Source of the DNA: Isoetes taiwanensis
Lineage: Eukaryota > Streptophyta > Lycopodiopsida > Isoetales > Isoetaceae
Direction: 5' to 3'
Length of the DNA stretch: 64,000 bases
NCBI GenBank assembly: GCA_021234155.1
Contig: JAJEKV010000096.1
Span: forward strand, 3,471,678-3,535,677
The number at the start of each line of letters is the position of its first letter. Position 1 is the first letter of the stretch. Under the pieces are notes generated by a model. It had not been told where the DNA came from. It ran no database searches and was given only the letters and a program-made list of their open reading frames with translations. Shown here piece after piece: positions 35,380 through 45,649 of this stretch. Made by a program: the position numbers and the translations under genes.

Positions 35380-35945
35380 GGTTCAAAGAGAATAAAGATG
35401 CTATTCCAGAGAGAGAGAAGAGGAAGGCGATGAAGCGTCGATGAAGAACTTCTGCAATAAGTAGCAAAGTCCCAACGATGAGCGACCCAAAAGCATGGAT
35501 GCATGCATCGCGGCGCAATGCATGCATGCTCGTCTTGATGAGCAAGTTCTTGCCGGTTAAGCTCTTTGAATCGGCGACGATCTTTTACTGGCGTAATGCG
35601 CTTCATGAAACCAACAAAGCCCCCTCTACCAAAGGACTTCCTTAACAAACTAGGATCGAGGGCGAAGGTCCGCGGGATGAAGGCTAAAAGCCGGAAAGGA
35701 CAAACGAGGAAAACAACGCCAAATTGACCAAACCCGGCGGGGAAGAAGCCCTCCCCACCTGGAAACAAATCAAAAGAGAATAAAGATCTATCGAGAGAAG
35801 AGGAATTAGCCGATGAAGCGTCGATGAAGAACTACGCAATAAGTAGCAAATCGCCAACCATGAAACGGCCCAAAAGCATGGATGCATGCATGCGGCGCAT
35901 GCAATGCATGCATGCTTTCGTCTTGAGCAAGAATGCCGGTTCGAT
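35380..35945. repeat. ~175-bp direct repeat pair with GCATGCAT palindromes
   Basis: Units at about 35,383-35,560 and 35,765-35,940 share 'gatgaagcgtcgatgaagaac', 'caataagtagcaaa' and 'cccaaaagcatggatgcatgca'. Each ends in a palindromic cluster in which GGATGCATGCAT faces AATGCATGCATGC across a short GC core. The minus-strand ORFs here follow the repeat and show no recognised domain. Confidence 0.75.
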
Positions 35946-36319
35946 TCTGTAGTCAGCGGGTTTACAATAGGTCCAGAAATGTTTTGTAGCCTACAAATCT
36001 TGATCAGATCTATTGATTTGCAATAGGTGTCGTAACCAAGGAAGGCATAGTCAAACCTGGTGGCGGTTTCTTTTGCAAGGTTAGTTGATATGTTTTATTT
36101 ATTTATTTATTGTTTCGTGTTGGAAAGGGTAGATTTGTAAGGGTTTAAGTAGAATGCCATGTTGTGCTTTCCATATTGAGTCGAAAGGTTGTTTATTTTT
36201 TCTTTCTCATATAAACAGTCCAATTAAACTTGCCTTTAAGTTGTCCTCTACTATACACACGTGTCCATGCCAGTCCTTGCCTAAACTTGCTCTAATCTTC
36301 TTTTTCTATTGTCATGTAG

Positions 36320-36637
36320 ATGGTGCAAATTTTGGTGCCATGGTATGCTTTTGGCAGCCATGTTGCCGAATGGCTGATTCGAAAGGAGGTGCATGTTAGT
36401 CGCATCTCCTTCGTCGTCAAAGCCTTGGGGTCATGGTATGAGTGGCGACCTTGGAGGCCATGTCCAAAGTGTGTAGATGAGTTGATAAGTGTTGACATCG
36501 ACAATCTTATTGTCAAGCTCGAAAAATTCTATAGCCAAAGCATCTTTGTCGAAGTGAGGGAGGTCAAAGAAGTCATTGATGACATGTTGTTTGTGCTGAA
36601 GAATGAGGAAGATGGTTGGGAGAATAATATGGGTTGA
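36320..36637 (+). CDS. Unrecognised 105-aa exon-like ORF
   Basis: Opens right after 'tcatgtag' (acceptor-like) with MVQILVPWYAFGSHVAEWLI and ends at TGA 36,637. It has mixed hydrophobic and charged composition with an acidic C-terminus (KNEEDGWENN). It lies upstream of the Helitron Rep region but has no Rep-like motif. The function is unknown. Confidence 0.35.
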   Translation: MVQILVPWYAFGSHVAEWLIRKEVHVSRISFVVKALGSWYEWRPWRPCPKCVDELISVDIDNLIVKLEKFYSQSIFVEVREVKEVIDDMLFVLKNEEDGWENNMG

Positions 36638-37093
36638 GAGCATAGTGCAGTGCAGGTCTTCGTTTATGTAGATAGGCCTTTTGAAAATGCTGTTGTAGCA
36701 CCTTTTCTATGGTAGAAGAGCATTGCCTTACAATACTCTTTTTTGTACTTCATGATTTTTTGTACTTCATGAAAGTTATAAGGTACATTCCTTATGTACC
36801 TTTTTGATGTAATCCTATAACATGGTCAATGGATAAAAAAACTTATCTATTTATTATAGTCTCCTCATTTATATATATTTTTCCTTTACTTGAGAACTTC
36901 AAGATTTCCTTTTTTTGGCACATTGTTAGTACCTGATTCTCAAAGTACATAGCATTGTGTTCATGAAGGTCAAAACAAATAGTTTCCCTGTTTGATAGGG
37001 TTTAGGGTTAGGTCGTTTATGACACTCCTAGGTTGTAAGTTCAGTTTCATGGTGGCATGGGCACGTGATATATTTGAGGTCCTTCCCTACCTG

Positions 37094-37189
37094 TAGAAAT
37101 TACGTTCATCAATCTCTAAGATTCTTTTAGGGATGTAAGTGTAGAATTTACGTTCATCAATCTCTAAGATTCTTTTAGGGATGTAAGTT
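37094..37189. repeat. 48-bp tandem duplication
   Basis: Units 37,094-37,141 and 37,142-37,189 differ at about two bases ('tagaaattacgttcatc' / 'tagaatttacgttcatc'). It lies just upstream of the Helitron Rep reading frame. Confidence 0.9.
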
Positions 37190-37289
37190 TGCACGCTTAT
37201 TTGACCCTTGGCTACCTTCCCAAATGCCCCATTGGTATCCATAACCTCATCTTTATGTTCAGGGTATGGTGACATCAAAAACCATGAGT

Positions 37290-38690
37290 CCTGGAACTTC
37301 TAAAGATGGCAAGGCTACAAATGTCACACCCGAACAAGAATCAAAGTCGGCTACAAAGTCGGCTAGCATTCCTCTCAGCCGCTGAGGTAATGCGAGCAAA
37401 TCCAGCTGTTGATATGCGTCTTCGGATTCCAAGTGCAAACCTGCAGGATTCACGTAGACGACAATATAGTGCTCCATCTGCAAATGAGATAGCAATATTA
37501 ATGCCAATTGACACTGGCCCAGAAGACAATCTCAGAGACATTGTGGTACATTCTAAAGATGGAGGAATAAGGCATATTGACGCACTGCATTCATCATATG
37601 ATGCTCTCCACTTTGCACTACTCTTCCCCTATGGAACTGATGGCTGGCATACTGGGATCAAGCAAGTGAACATATCAAAGGGAGTAACCATGTTGCAATT
37701 CTATAAGTATCATCTCTACAGTGCTGCGGTGGCACATTATCACCATTGCATATTGCTGGGAGATTGTTCCATGAGTACATTTGTGACATGTTTGCTAAGA
37801 TGTGGCGGTGAAGATTGGGTTGGGTACAACTAAACCAAGCTCAACTAAATGGCGAATTGTATAGTGGTATTGTGGATTCCACTGGGCATGATGGTAATTC
37901 CATTGGTAGTGTCATTCTACCGACAACATTTCTTGGAAGCACCGCGTTATATGACTCAACTATACCAAGATGCAATGGCAATTGTTAGGGAGCTTGGCCG
38001 ACCAGATTTGTTCATCACTATGACGCCAACCCAAAGTGGCGAAATCACTAAGGAGCTCATAAATGGCGGGACCCTTCCGGCGTGCACTGATTTAGTAGCG
38101 GTGTCTTCTACCTAAAGTTGAAGGAGCTATTAGAGATTGTGTCACATCATGGCATATTTGGCGCATGTACGCTAGGATTCATGTCATTGAGTTCGAAGAG
38201 GGTCTTCCTCATGTGCATCTCCTTAACATATTGTACCAGGAGGACAAGCCGCTCACGGTCGAGGATATAGATAAAGTGATTTGTGCGGAGATTCGAGATA
38301 AGGAATCCAACCCGGAATGTATGAGGTGGTCACACGGCCGAGATGATGCATGGCCCTGTGGCCCTACATATCCTAATGCTCCTGTATGGTTGATGGGGTT
38401 TTGCGATAAAGGTGCGAAGCAATTTCTGGAGCGGAGACTATGATTAACAATAGCGGCTACCCACTCTCTGATAGAAATGATGGAAGAAGCTGTCTATCGA
38501 GATGGCATGAACATGGACAATAGATGGGTTGTACCCTACAATCCGTGGTTGTCGTGCTATTTTAGATGCCATATTAATGTTGAGATATGTGCCCATATTA
38601 AGGGAGTCAAATACTTATACAAGTACATTTACAAGGGTCCAGACATGGACAAGGTTCTGGAGAGAGTGTCACCACGAGCACTATAGCAGA
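37290..38690 (+). mobile_element. Helitron Rep (HUH) part, broken
   Basis: Plus-strand frames carry Helitron_like_N and Rep features in order. These are HIDALHSSYDALHFALLFPY within the ORF 37,306-37,830, and the segment RYMTQLYQDAMAIVRELGRP with PDLFITMTPTQS (37,950-38,040). The HUH motif HVHLL in FEEGLPHVHLL at 38,204-38,220 and the catalytic tyrosine region VKYLYKYIYKG at 38,610-38,640 follow. The enzyme nicks and joins single-stranded DNA in rolling-circle transposition. Frame breaks at 37,835, 38,110 and 38,440 disrupt it. The stretch before HVHLL reads EFEEG where the family usually has EFQKRG, consistent with a lost CAG. Confidence 0.88.
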
Positions 38691-38754
38691 TGACCATGAC
38701 GAGGTTCAGCAGTATGTCAATGCCAAATACTATTACGCCTCACGAGGCGCATAT

Positions 38755-40580
38755 GTCGGTTGTTCAAGTTTGGATTGCAAGAACGGGAGAATCCTCATGT
38801 CGTGCGTTGTGCGGTTCACCTTCCTAATGAGCAGCCAATACTTTTCGATGAGAATGCAGACTTAGATGAAGTGGTTAACAATGCACATGACACCACTCTC
38901 ATGGGTTGGTTTAGGGTGAATGCTGCAAATGAATACCCAGTGTCCCGTACTTTGTTGTACCATAAAGCGACATACAAATGGACAAAACGTGAACGTATTC
39001 AGGTTATGCCATCTGTGGGTAGAATGTACTTTGTGACTCTACAACCACACTATTCCAGGAGGAAATGATGTATGTGAGTATGGATAAAGTCCTATCTGAT
39101 TCCGAGAAGTTGAACATTGATCAGCGGTCAGTTTACGATGCTGTTCTCGACCATGTGATCGATAAGACTGGTGGTGGGGTCTTCTTCGTGAATGGCCCTG
39201 GTGGAACCGGGAAAACATATCTATATAACACTCTCCTAGGGTATGTACGTGCAAGGGGTTGGATTGCTCTGGCAGTTGCATCTTCTGGTATTGCGTCGGT
39301 GTTACTGCAAGGTGGTGAGCGGCTCATTAAGCGTTTCAAGATACCCATAGGGGCACACGAAGCATCTACTTGCAACATTCAAAGGCGTCGAGAATTGGCA
39401 AGACTCATCCAGAGCATGTCGGTTGATTGTATGGGATATGAGGCACCAATGATGCACAAATGGATATTTGAGGCGATGGATAGAACATTGAGAGATGTGA
39501 TGGGCAATGAAGCGGACCCGTTTGGTGGGATTCCAATACTATTGGGAGGGATTTCCGACAAATACTACCGTGGTTCCTAAAGGTTGCGCGCTTCAAATCG
39601 TGAAAGCTTCTCTAAAAGCGTTAATTATATATACGGGATAGTGTGAGAGAATATAAAGCGACAATCATCATCATGCTTGGCGTCATGAATGCATTGGGCT
39701 TAGATGCGCTTGAACAACAAGCATTTCTTGACTACTTACTAAGTATAGGAGATGGCGAGAACCAACCTTTACGGAGAAGGGTGTTGATATGGTCCATCGC
39801 CCCACGAGATATATGCCTTGGCTCGGATGATGTGGATGATTTAATTAGGGACATATTTCACGATATCCAGCGCTGGAAAAAGTGATTTTACGGACACATC
39901 GTGCAATACTATCACCTTTGAACCATTTTGTCGATGAGATCAATAAGAAGGTGGCGTCTCTCATCCACGGAGAGGCGACAAATTACTAGTGCTGTCGAAT
40001 CATAGGCCTTGAATGGCCAAAGCGAGTCTATATCCCATTGAGTTTCTTAATGCACAAACTCAAGTGGTGTACCGCCCACGAGCTAAACCTAAAGGTGGGA
40101 ATGATTGTAATGTTGTTGAGGTCTACATCGTTCAAGAAGGGCACGTGCAATGGAACCACGATTGATTATCTGAAAGCTGGGAAGGCGTGTCATTGAGGCC
40201 TGAGATAATGCTTAGGGACACCGTTGGTGACAACGTGCTCCTATCAAGCATTCAATTGTGCCCCCTCTGGATTCAGGTTTGCCATTTCAGTTTGAAAGGG
40301 TGCAATTCCCTTTGCAGCCGGCCTTTGCCATGACCATAAACAAGTCCCAGGGCGAGACAATGCATAAGGTGGGGATATATCTTCCAAAGCCTGTCTTTAC
40401 GCATGGACAATTATATGTGGCATTCTCAAGGGTACAAAATCGACAAAGGAATTCGAGTTGCTATCAAAGACCCACCATCCATGCCTCAAGAAGGCGCCAC
40501 ACCTCTGATCTCAAGGTTCACAAAGTGCGTGGTTTACGGATGCTTTGTGATGGAGGTAAGTGTCATGTCCTCGACTAGCG
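38755..40580 (+). mobile_element. Helitron Pif1-like helicase part, broken
   Basis: Continues the Helitron ORF. The linker ORF 38,760-39,068 ends with YPVSRTLLYH and WTKRERIQVMPSVGRMY. The helicase then opens with Walker A GPGGTGKTY (39,195-39,221), VASSGIASVLLQGG, and EAPMMHKW near the DExx position. GGIPILLGG at 39,525-39,550 stops short where the family has GGDFRQ-LPVV. After a scrambled stretch (39,600-40,250), [20 protein letters not shown] and [12 protein letters not shown] (40,328-40,440) are motifs V/VI. The helicase unwinds DNA during transposition. Stops and shifts make it non-functional as read, but some breaks coincide with CAG sites. Confidence 0.9.
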
Positions 40581-40639
40581 TTGTAATGTCCATATATTGT
40601 ATGTATATGTGTTTTTGAGGGGAGGTTTTCATGCTTCTT

Positions 40640-41215
40640 AGATGATTATTGATCTTCTGAATGTGTGCAGATCATGAAGCCCTACACACCTTTTGTACCT
40701 CGGGAACTTGGAAATCCTAAGCCGAGGGCGATAGTTCATGTACATCGTAGAGATGGTGAGTGAAAGATTTGTTAGTTCCAACAATAACAATTGCTTATAT
40801 GCTTCTTAATAGGATATGCTTCTTAATAGGATATATATTCTATCATTTATTAAGAAGTTTATCAATGCATGTTTCCTATCGTTTTCTGAAATGATACCTT
40901 TTTATTGTAGGGAGTTATGCGATAGTTGATAACACACGCTGGCGTGTTGCTGTGTTGGAGTAAAAAAAGTTCCCCTCTAAGTATACATGCAGGGGAACTT
41001 GCTTCACGCCAGGAGGCATCACACACATTGGTGTTTGTGATGGGAGATGGTTCAAGGCTTGGGCATCGATTCCACATGATGCAGTTGGTGATTACGAGCT
41101 TCCTGAGTTCCTGACAAAGCATAACATCGTTGTTGGTACACCTGAGTCGCGCGTGTGGGACATGGTATCGAGCATGTTTACCGCGTTCATGTTAATACCA
41201 TAGGCACGCACGGGG
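40640..41215 (+). CDS. Exon-like sequence between helicase and Helitron 3' end
   Basis: After 'tgtgcag' at 40,670 the plus strand reads IMKPYTPFVPRELGNPKPRA and ends near 'gatggtgagtg'. After 'ttgtag' at 40,912 a second block reads GSYAIVDNTRWRVAVLE, has one stop, and continues GGITHIGVCDGRWFKAWASI, then HNIVVGTPESRVWDMVSSMF to about 41,200. Donor- and acceptor-like sites flank both. It could be the C-terminal accessory domain of the Helitron protein or a captured host gene piece. I do not recognise it. Confidence 0.4.
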
Positions 41216-41562
41216 GAGGAGCTTATATACCCTATCGGCCGCCAAGCTTAAGCCGCTCGAGAGCGGCCGGGCGTTCCACGAGTTCTTTGGGACAGGTTCT
41301 TCATGATGTGGATCCATTGAGATTGATGGACATAACCTCATTTTGCACTAAAAGTATTTTGTATTTGCGTATAGAACCAGTATATTTGTTTAACATTTTG
41401 TTTGAACTTCATATTATGTGTACACTTTTAAAGGGTAAAGTTTGTTCAATATATCTATATGTGTCTATTTCCACCTACACATATATTGCCTTCGATGCAT
41501 TGTGCACATTCACGACACAACCACAACTAACGCACATAAATGAACTCATACATCCACGACTA

Positions 41563-41593
41563 ATGCCCGGCATCGCCGGGCATACGTTTCTAG
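41563..41593 (+). mobile_element. Helitron 3' terminus, plus strand
   Basis: Perfect 9-bp hairpin arms ATGCCCGGC (41,563-41,571) and GCCGGGCAT (41,575-41,583) with loop ATC, then acgttt, then CTAG (41,590-41,593) followed by T. This is the expected end of the Helitron whose Rep/helicase lies just upstream on the same strand. A weak candidate for its 5' end is A|TCTATTTATTATAG at 36,846, giving about 4.75 kb. Confidence 0.8.
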
Positions 41594-41599
41594 TACCAT

Positions 41600-41880
41600 A
41601 TTCAAAAGAAATACAGAAGCAACATAAATCCGTGAAGTTTGCAAACTGAAAAAAAAAACACAGAATCCCTAAAGCAAAAGTTAGCGGCCTCGCAAGAATC
41701 TTTGCAGAAAGCAGAGCTTAATGAAATTTTGCCTCAAATCAATTCAGGGACCTAGTTTGGGATCGATATATTGTTGTCACCAAAATCGGTCGAGGAATCT
41801 TGTGAGGGAATCGAGAGCTATTCTATTTTACGTAGAGTCAAAAATGGTCAATGCCCCTGGCTGATTGTGGTGACAATGTG
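41600..41880. repeat. Dispersed repeat, unit 1, abutting the Helitron end
   Basis: From 'ttcaaaagaaata' (about 41,601) to 'caatgcccctggctgattgtggtgac' (41,876) this matches 43,141-43,400 at roughly 85%. The similarity begins within about 10 bases of the Helitron terminus, as if the Helitron had inserted into a copy of this repeat. Confidence 0.8.
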
Positions 41881-42010
41881 GTGATACATGTGGTGATACA
41901 TGTGGTGATAGATGTGGTGATGCAAATGGTACATGTGGTGAATCATGTGGTGACATGTGGTGGATCATATGGTACATGTGGTGAATCATGTGGTGACATG
42001 TGGTGGGTGG
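41868..42010. repeat. ATGTGGTGA minisatellite
   Basis: About a dozen units of (ac)atgtggtga and catgtggtgaca with variants, ending at 'tggtgggtggctcggg'. It is the same motif class as the arrays at 1,425, 22,740 and 45,655. Antisense ORFs here (HHMxHHM repeats) are by-products. Confidence 0.9.
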
Positions 42011-42192
42011 CTCGGGTCCTGAGGTGTGAAATCGTATGCATGCAAACATCCCTTTCCTCTTCTGCCTCATTCCCAAAATCGTATGCATGCAAACATCCCT
42101 TTTATTCCCAAAATTCTGCCCTGCAGCTTCATTCCGTCCATCTTCCTCTTCCGCGGGTCAGCTTCATTCCGTCCATTTCGTTCATTCCGTCA

Positions 42193-42390
42193 ATGGCCAG
42201 GTTCAAAACTACAGTTCGCAAGAGTACTCCAGCTATTGTGCCTGCTCCTTCGCCGGCCATCCGGTTACAGTGGTGGCCAAGTTCAATCCACCAGAAGTGG
42301 AAAAACTTATCATTGAGGCACAAGCTGTTTTTTCAATCCGGGTTTTCGAATGAGTTGATCGAGGTTACCCTGATGAGGAGCATCTTCTAG
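42193..42390 (+). CDS. Short ORF with a histone H3-like N-terminus
   Basis: ATG at 42,193 starts MARFKTTVRKSTPA, which resembles the H3 tail in the spacing of M-A-R, K, T-x-R-K-S-T. No histone fold follows: the next residues are IVPAPSPA, and the frame ends at 42,390. A second frame reads EVEKLIIEAQAVF. Upstream are two copies of 'aatcgtatgcatgcaaacatccctt' (42,030; 42,079) and two of 'gcttcattccgtccat'. It is more likely a transposon-derived or decayed gene than a histone. Confidence 0.25.
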   Translation: MARFKTTVRKSTPAIVPAPSPAIRLQWWPSSIHQKWKNLSLRHKLFFQSGFSNELIEVTLMRSIF

Positions 42391-42399
42391 AAATGAAGA

Positions 42400-43135
42400 T
42401 GTATGCCATGGAGGACGACCTCCATATAGAGCTGAGGATGGCCCCCGCCTGAAGATCAAGCCTGCTGCCAGCCTTGATTAGTTTTTAGATTTGTTTTTTT
42501 AATCCCGGGTTTCAATTGTTTTGCAATAGTCCTTGTGATCCGATCTTGAGGCATAAGTTGTGGCAGGCTTACCAAGTCTCAAGCTTGTCTGGCACAGTTA
42601 AGCGGGAAATTTGGTCGACATTCCTACAGATTGTGAATCATGATGGGCACTTCATTTCTTAGCACCACACTTATCATTGTACTTGATCACATTCTAGTGG
42701 TTTAATATATTCCTATATTCTTCAAAAAAAAAATAGTCCTTGTGACTATTTTTTGTAAAGCTTTTTGATTAATGACAGAACTCCTCTTCTCTACAACTGC
42801 TGTGTTTATTTTTTTTGCTTTAACTGTTCTCTTAGTTTCCACTGTTCTTTTAGTTAACTGAACTGTTTCTATCCTTTTCTGTACAGATATAAGAAACATG
42901 TTTGGTATTTAGTTTGCAACTCAAGTTTTTGGTATTTAGTTTGCAACTCAAGTTAATGACAGTTTTTGTCATTAATTATAAAATGCAAAGTACAAAGCAA
43001 AGTATGCCTTTACTGAAATAGCATACCAAAACAAACATTAAAGCCAACAAGGAATTTCAAGGTGCAGAATTTATGATCTGCACACTAACAAAATATGGTA
43101 ACCAACAGCAAATACCAAAATATGAGGTGGGTGGC
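42400..43135. other. Spacer, no gene recognised
   Basis: A/T-rich. It holds a short tandem 'ggtatttagtttgcaactcaag' at 42,903-42,924 and 42,931-42,952. No gene is supported. Confidence 0.5.
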
Positions 43136-43137
43136 TC

Positions 43138-43405
43138 GGGTTCAAAAGAAATAGAGTTCAAAAGAAACTGAAAAGAAAAACACAGAATTCCCTGAAGCAA
43201 AAGTTAGTGGCCTTGCAAGAATCTTTGCACAAAGCAGAGCTTAATGAATTTTGGTCTTATATCAATTCAGGACCTAATTTGAGATCCATATATTGCTGCA
43301 CCAAAATCAGTCAAGATATTGTGAGGAATCTGAGAGCCATTCCATTTTCTGACCGGGTCAAAAAATAGTCAATGCCCCTGGCTGGTTGTGGTGAAAACTG
43401 TGGTG
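43138..43405. repeat. Dispersed repeat, unit 2
   Basis: Matches 41,600-41,880. It is preceded by 'gaggtgggtggctcggg', a phrase also found at the end of the minisatellite at 42,000-42,016. Confidence 0.8.
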
Positions 43406-43600
43406 ATGCAAACGTTATTTTTATATTTCAATTAATAAAAATACATATGGAAATCTACCATACCAGGTAGAATAGTAATTACATAAGCACACATGGAATA
43501 CAGATTCATGGGCCTTTTAACAAAATTATCTAAAGATGTCTTAGATACATATCGATGAGCAAAATTTTTGGACCAAGTTTTTCTTTTTTCAAGTTCAGTT

Positions 43601-43971
43601 CTAGACCATTTCTTCCACATCCTGCATGGTTAAATTAGGGACCTCATTCCTGCCAAACATCTTCAGCAACATGTCTAGCGTGGTAGTAGGGTAGTTAGTG
43701 AAGTCCAATAAGAGGAGGACATGGGCCTCCCTCCTTTGCTACCATTTGTGGTATAAGTTCTGAAAGTAAGGCTTCAGACTATTGAACCTCCACAATTCAT
43801 GCTGCTTCATCACTTTTTTGATGGCTTTGGCATGCACCATCTCCCTTCTCAGTGCCTTAAAAGTTTCTACCTGCTCAAGCTTAGAAAGCCGGGATTCTTC
43901 TTCATCTGAGTATTCAGCATTCCCCATCATCATATCAGCGGCACCAAACCTATTCAGTCTACTCTGCCCGT
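43601..43971 (-). CDS. Uncharacterised gene, last exon
   Basis: The minus-strand exon starts after the acceptor-like 'gctacacag' at 43,972. It reads DGQSRLNRFGAADMM, then EYSDEEESRLSKLEQ, then MKQHELWRFNSLKPYFQNLY. A TAG interrupts the frame near 43,739, after HKW. The frame then continues QRREAHVLLLLDFTNYPTTT and closes at TAG 43,603-43,601. The internal TAG stands where CAG would give a glutamine, so it may be an error. No domain is recognised. It probably belongs with the blocks up to 46,952. Confidence 0.45.
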
Positions 43972-44039
43972 CTGTGTAGCACATCATCACAAATAATAAG
44001 GTTAGTAATATAGAAATCATATTCTACTACAAAGAAAGG

Positions 44040-44500
44040 GAACTGCCTATCACTGCCTTGGCTTCTAATTCTTTAAGCCTATCAGGAATTAACCTATGTT
44101 TTAAGCCTAGAATACCTCGGAATTCATGGATCCTACGGTGGCCCTGCTCCTCTAATATCCACCTATGTTCCTAGTTTATTTGCTCCAATATAGGTCCTAC
44201 CAGATGCGACTACATTTGGACTGGCGAAATTGTTTGTGCTCGTGTTCTCCTTTTGTCTTCTTCCGCCATAGCTGGATTGGGATAAGCCAATGTCTGCATG
44301 CAAAACTAGATTTATCCTTTCCGTCCAATGCTTCCCGCCCAGCCAACTTTTGAATGATTGACCTTGCATTTGATGTGACAGATTTTCAATGGTGGGTTTC
44401 ATCATGTGTTTCTTTGTCCCATTCTGTTCATCCTTAATGTAATTTTTCTTTGTGTCACTTTCACCCTGCTCCCACCAAATCCAGCCATTGTACCTTTCCC
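44040..44500 (-). CDS. Uncharacterised gene, middle exons
   Basis: The minus strand from about 44,500 reads GESDTKKNYIKDEQNG, then LSHQMQGQSFKSWLGGKHWT and onward to a TAG at 44,163. After a frame change, ILEEQGHRRIHEFRGILGLK and IPDRLKELEAKAVIG run to about 44,050, where GT dinucleotides could serve as donor. It spans the left limit of the duplication at 44,223, so only the part right of that has a counterpart in copy 1. Confidence 0.4.
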
Positions 44501-44782
44501 CTTAGTCTATTAAAGAGTGAAGATTTATATTAAACATATAAAAGATTACATAAGGTAGAGCGAGGATTTGTATTAAACATTTCAGATTACATGAGAAACA
44601 AAAACAGACTTCTGCACAATTTCTTATATACATTGCTTTCGAACTTAGGATGACAAAATTCATTCCTGGTCCTTGCCTTACTGTGCTTCTATCAAAAAGA
44701 GATCTGGATCCAGCTCCTCCTCGTCCTCTTCTATGATCACCCGGTCCGGTGCCACCGGTCACTTGCCGACCTATTTCATCAG

Positions 44783-45260
44783 TTAGGAGGAAAGCAAAAA
44801 CCATAATGGTGCAGTGTTATCAAACAGAATAGCAGCTTCTCCATGTGCATCATGCTTGGCCTTGTGATGATAGAACATATCCCTGAAGTGAAGGAATTGG
44901 TCCTCTGTAAACAACCTATCATAACTAAACAAGAACACTTGGTAGCCATTAAGGAGAAAAGGTTTCAACCTTTGCAGATCCTGGTCAATAGTATGAGAAA
45001 GAGGCCAAAGATGCTCGTTATTAAAAATTTCAGTGGCAGCAGAGTAAGGAGAGAGGTCTGGGAGGTTCGGTGTACAATTCGTCCTCTTGGTGAGAGCTTT
45101 CAGCATTTCTATGGTCATATTTTCATCCGGTGAATAGAGAAATTTATGTTGCCTGAGGATGTTGAATCCATTCTGCATTGGTGAAAATCGGGACAGCAGG
45201 CCTAGGTATTAGCGGCTCTTCTTCTCTGGTCACATTGTCCCATTCCGGTGCTTCTTGGTT
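44783..45260 (-). CDS. Uncharacterised gene, 131-aa exon block
   Basis: The minus-strand ORF 45,178-44,783 is open for 131 codons: MQNGFNILRQHKFLYSPDEN, NMTIEMLKALTKR, NNEHLWPLSHTID, GYQVFLFSYDRLFTEDQFLH, DAHGEAAILFDN. Coding sense seems to extend upstream in another frame (NVTREEEPLIPRPAV, to about 45,235). The counterpart at 580-1,289 in copy 1 is broken by several indels at CAG/CTG sites. No family is recognised. The protein looks soluble, with no membrane segment. Confidence 0.45.
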
Positions 45261-45294
45261 TTGCAGCATCCAAGAGGTGAAGTTGGTCATGTCG

Positions 45295-45425
45295 AAGCTC
45301 CCGAACTGTAGCTGTTGTAAACTGTAAACTGCTTCCTAACTGTAAACTGTAAACTGCTTCCGAAGTAGCTGCTGCTGTAGACTGTAAGCTGCTCCCGAAC
45401 TGCTGTAAACTGTAAACTGTATAAA
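45295..45425. repeat. CTGTAAA tandem repeat
   Basis: About ten units of (aa)ctgtaaactg with variants (ctgtaaactgcttcc, gctgctgtagactgtaag). In copy 1 (1,085-1,205) the same array reads as cgtaaaccgc / ccgaatcgg strings, with CTG units replaced. Confidence 0.85.
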
Positions 45426-45649
45426 GTGGCTTCGGGAGGGGGCTTCGGTCAGGAGCCAGAAGAATGGCACCTCGGGCCTTTTGGGTTGCCCGAGGTCATT
45501 AATTTTCGTCATCCCCTAATGATTTTTGGGTACGGTTGTCAGCCAAAGGATGATGAGGGGAATTGCTGGGACCGAGAGAATTTAAGGAAAAGGAAAGGAA
45601 AAGTGGAAAAGCTGTTCAGAAGGATCTATCTGGCTCGGGGGAAGAGCCA

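Noticed and set aside
35325-35887. Minus-strand ORFs of 64-147 aa near 35.5 kb as a membrane protein gene
   Set aside because: The ORFs follow a duplicated DNA unit. Their shared peptides (DACIHAF, SSSTLHR) reflect the repeat, and no start or splice context supports them.
36846-36870. A|TCTATTTATTATAG as the firm 5' end of the Helitron
   Set aside because: It fits only loosely, and similar A/T strings are common here. No second copy was available to fix the boundary, so it is mentioned only as a candidate.
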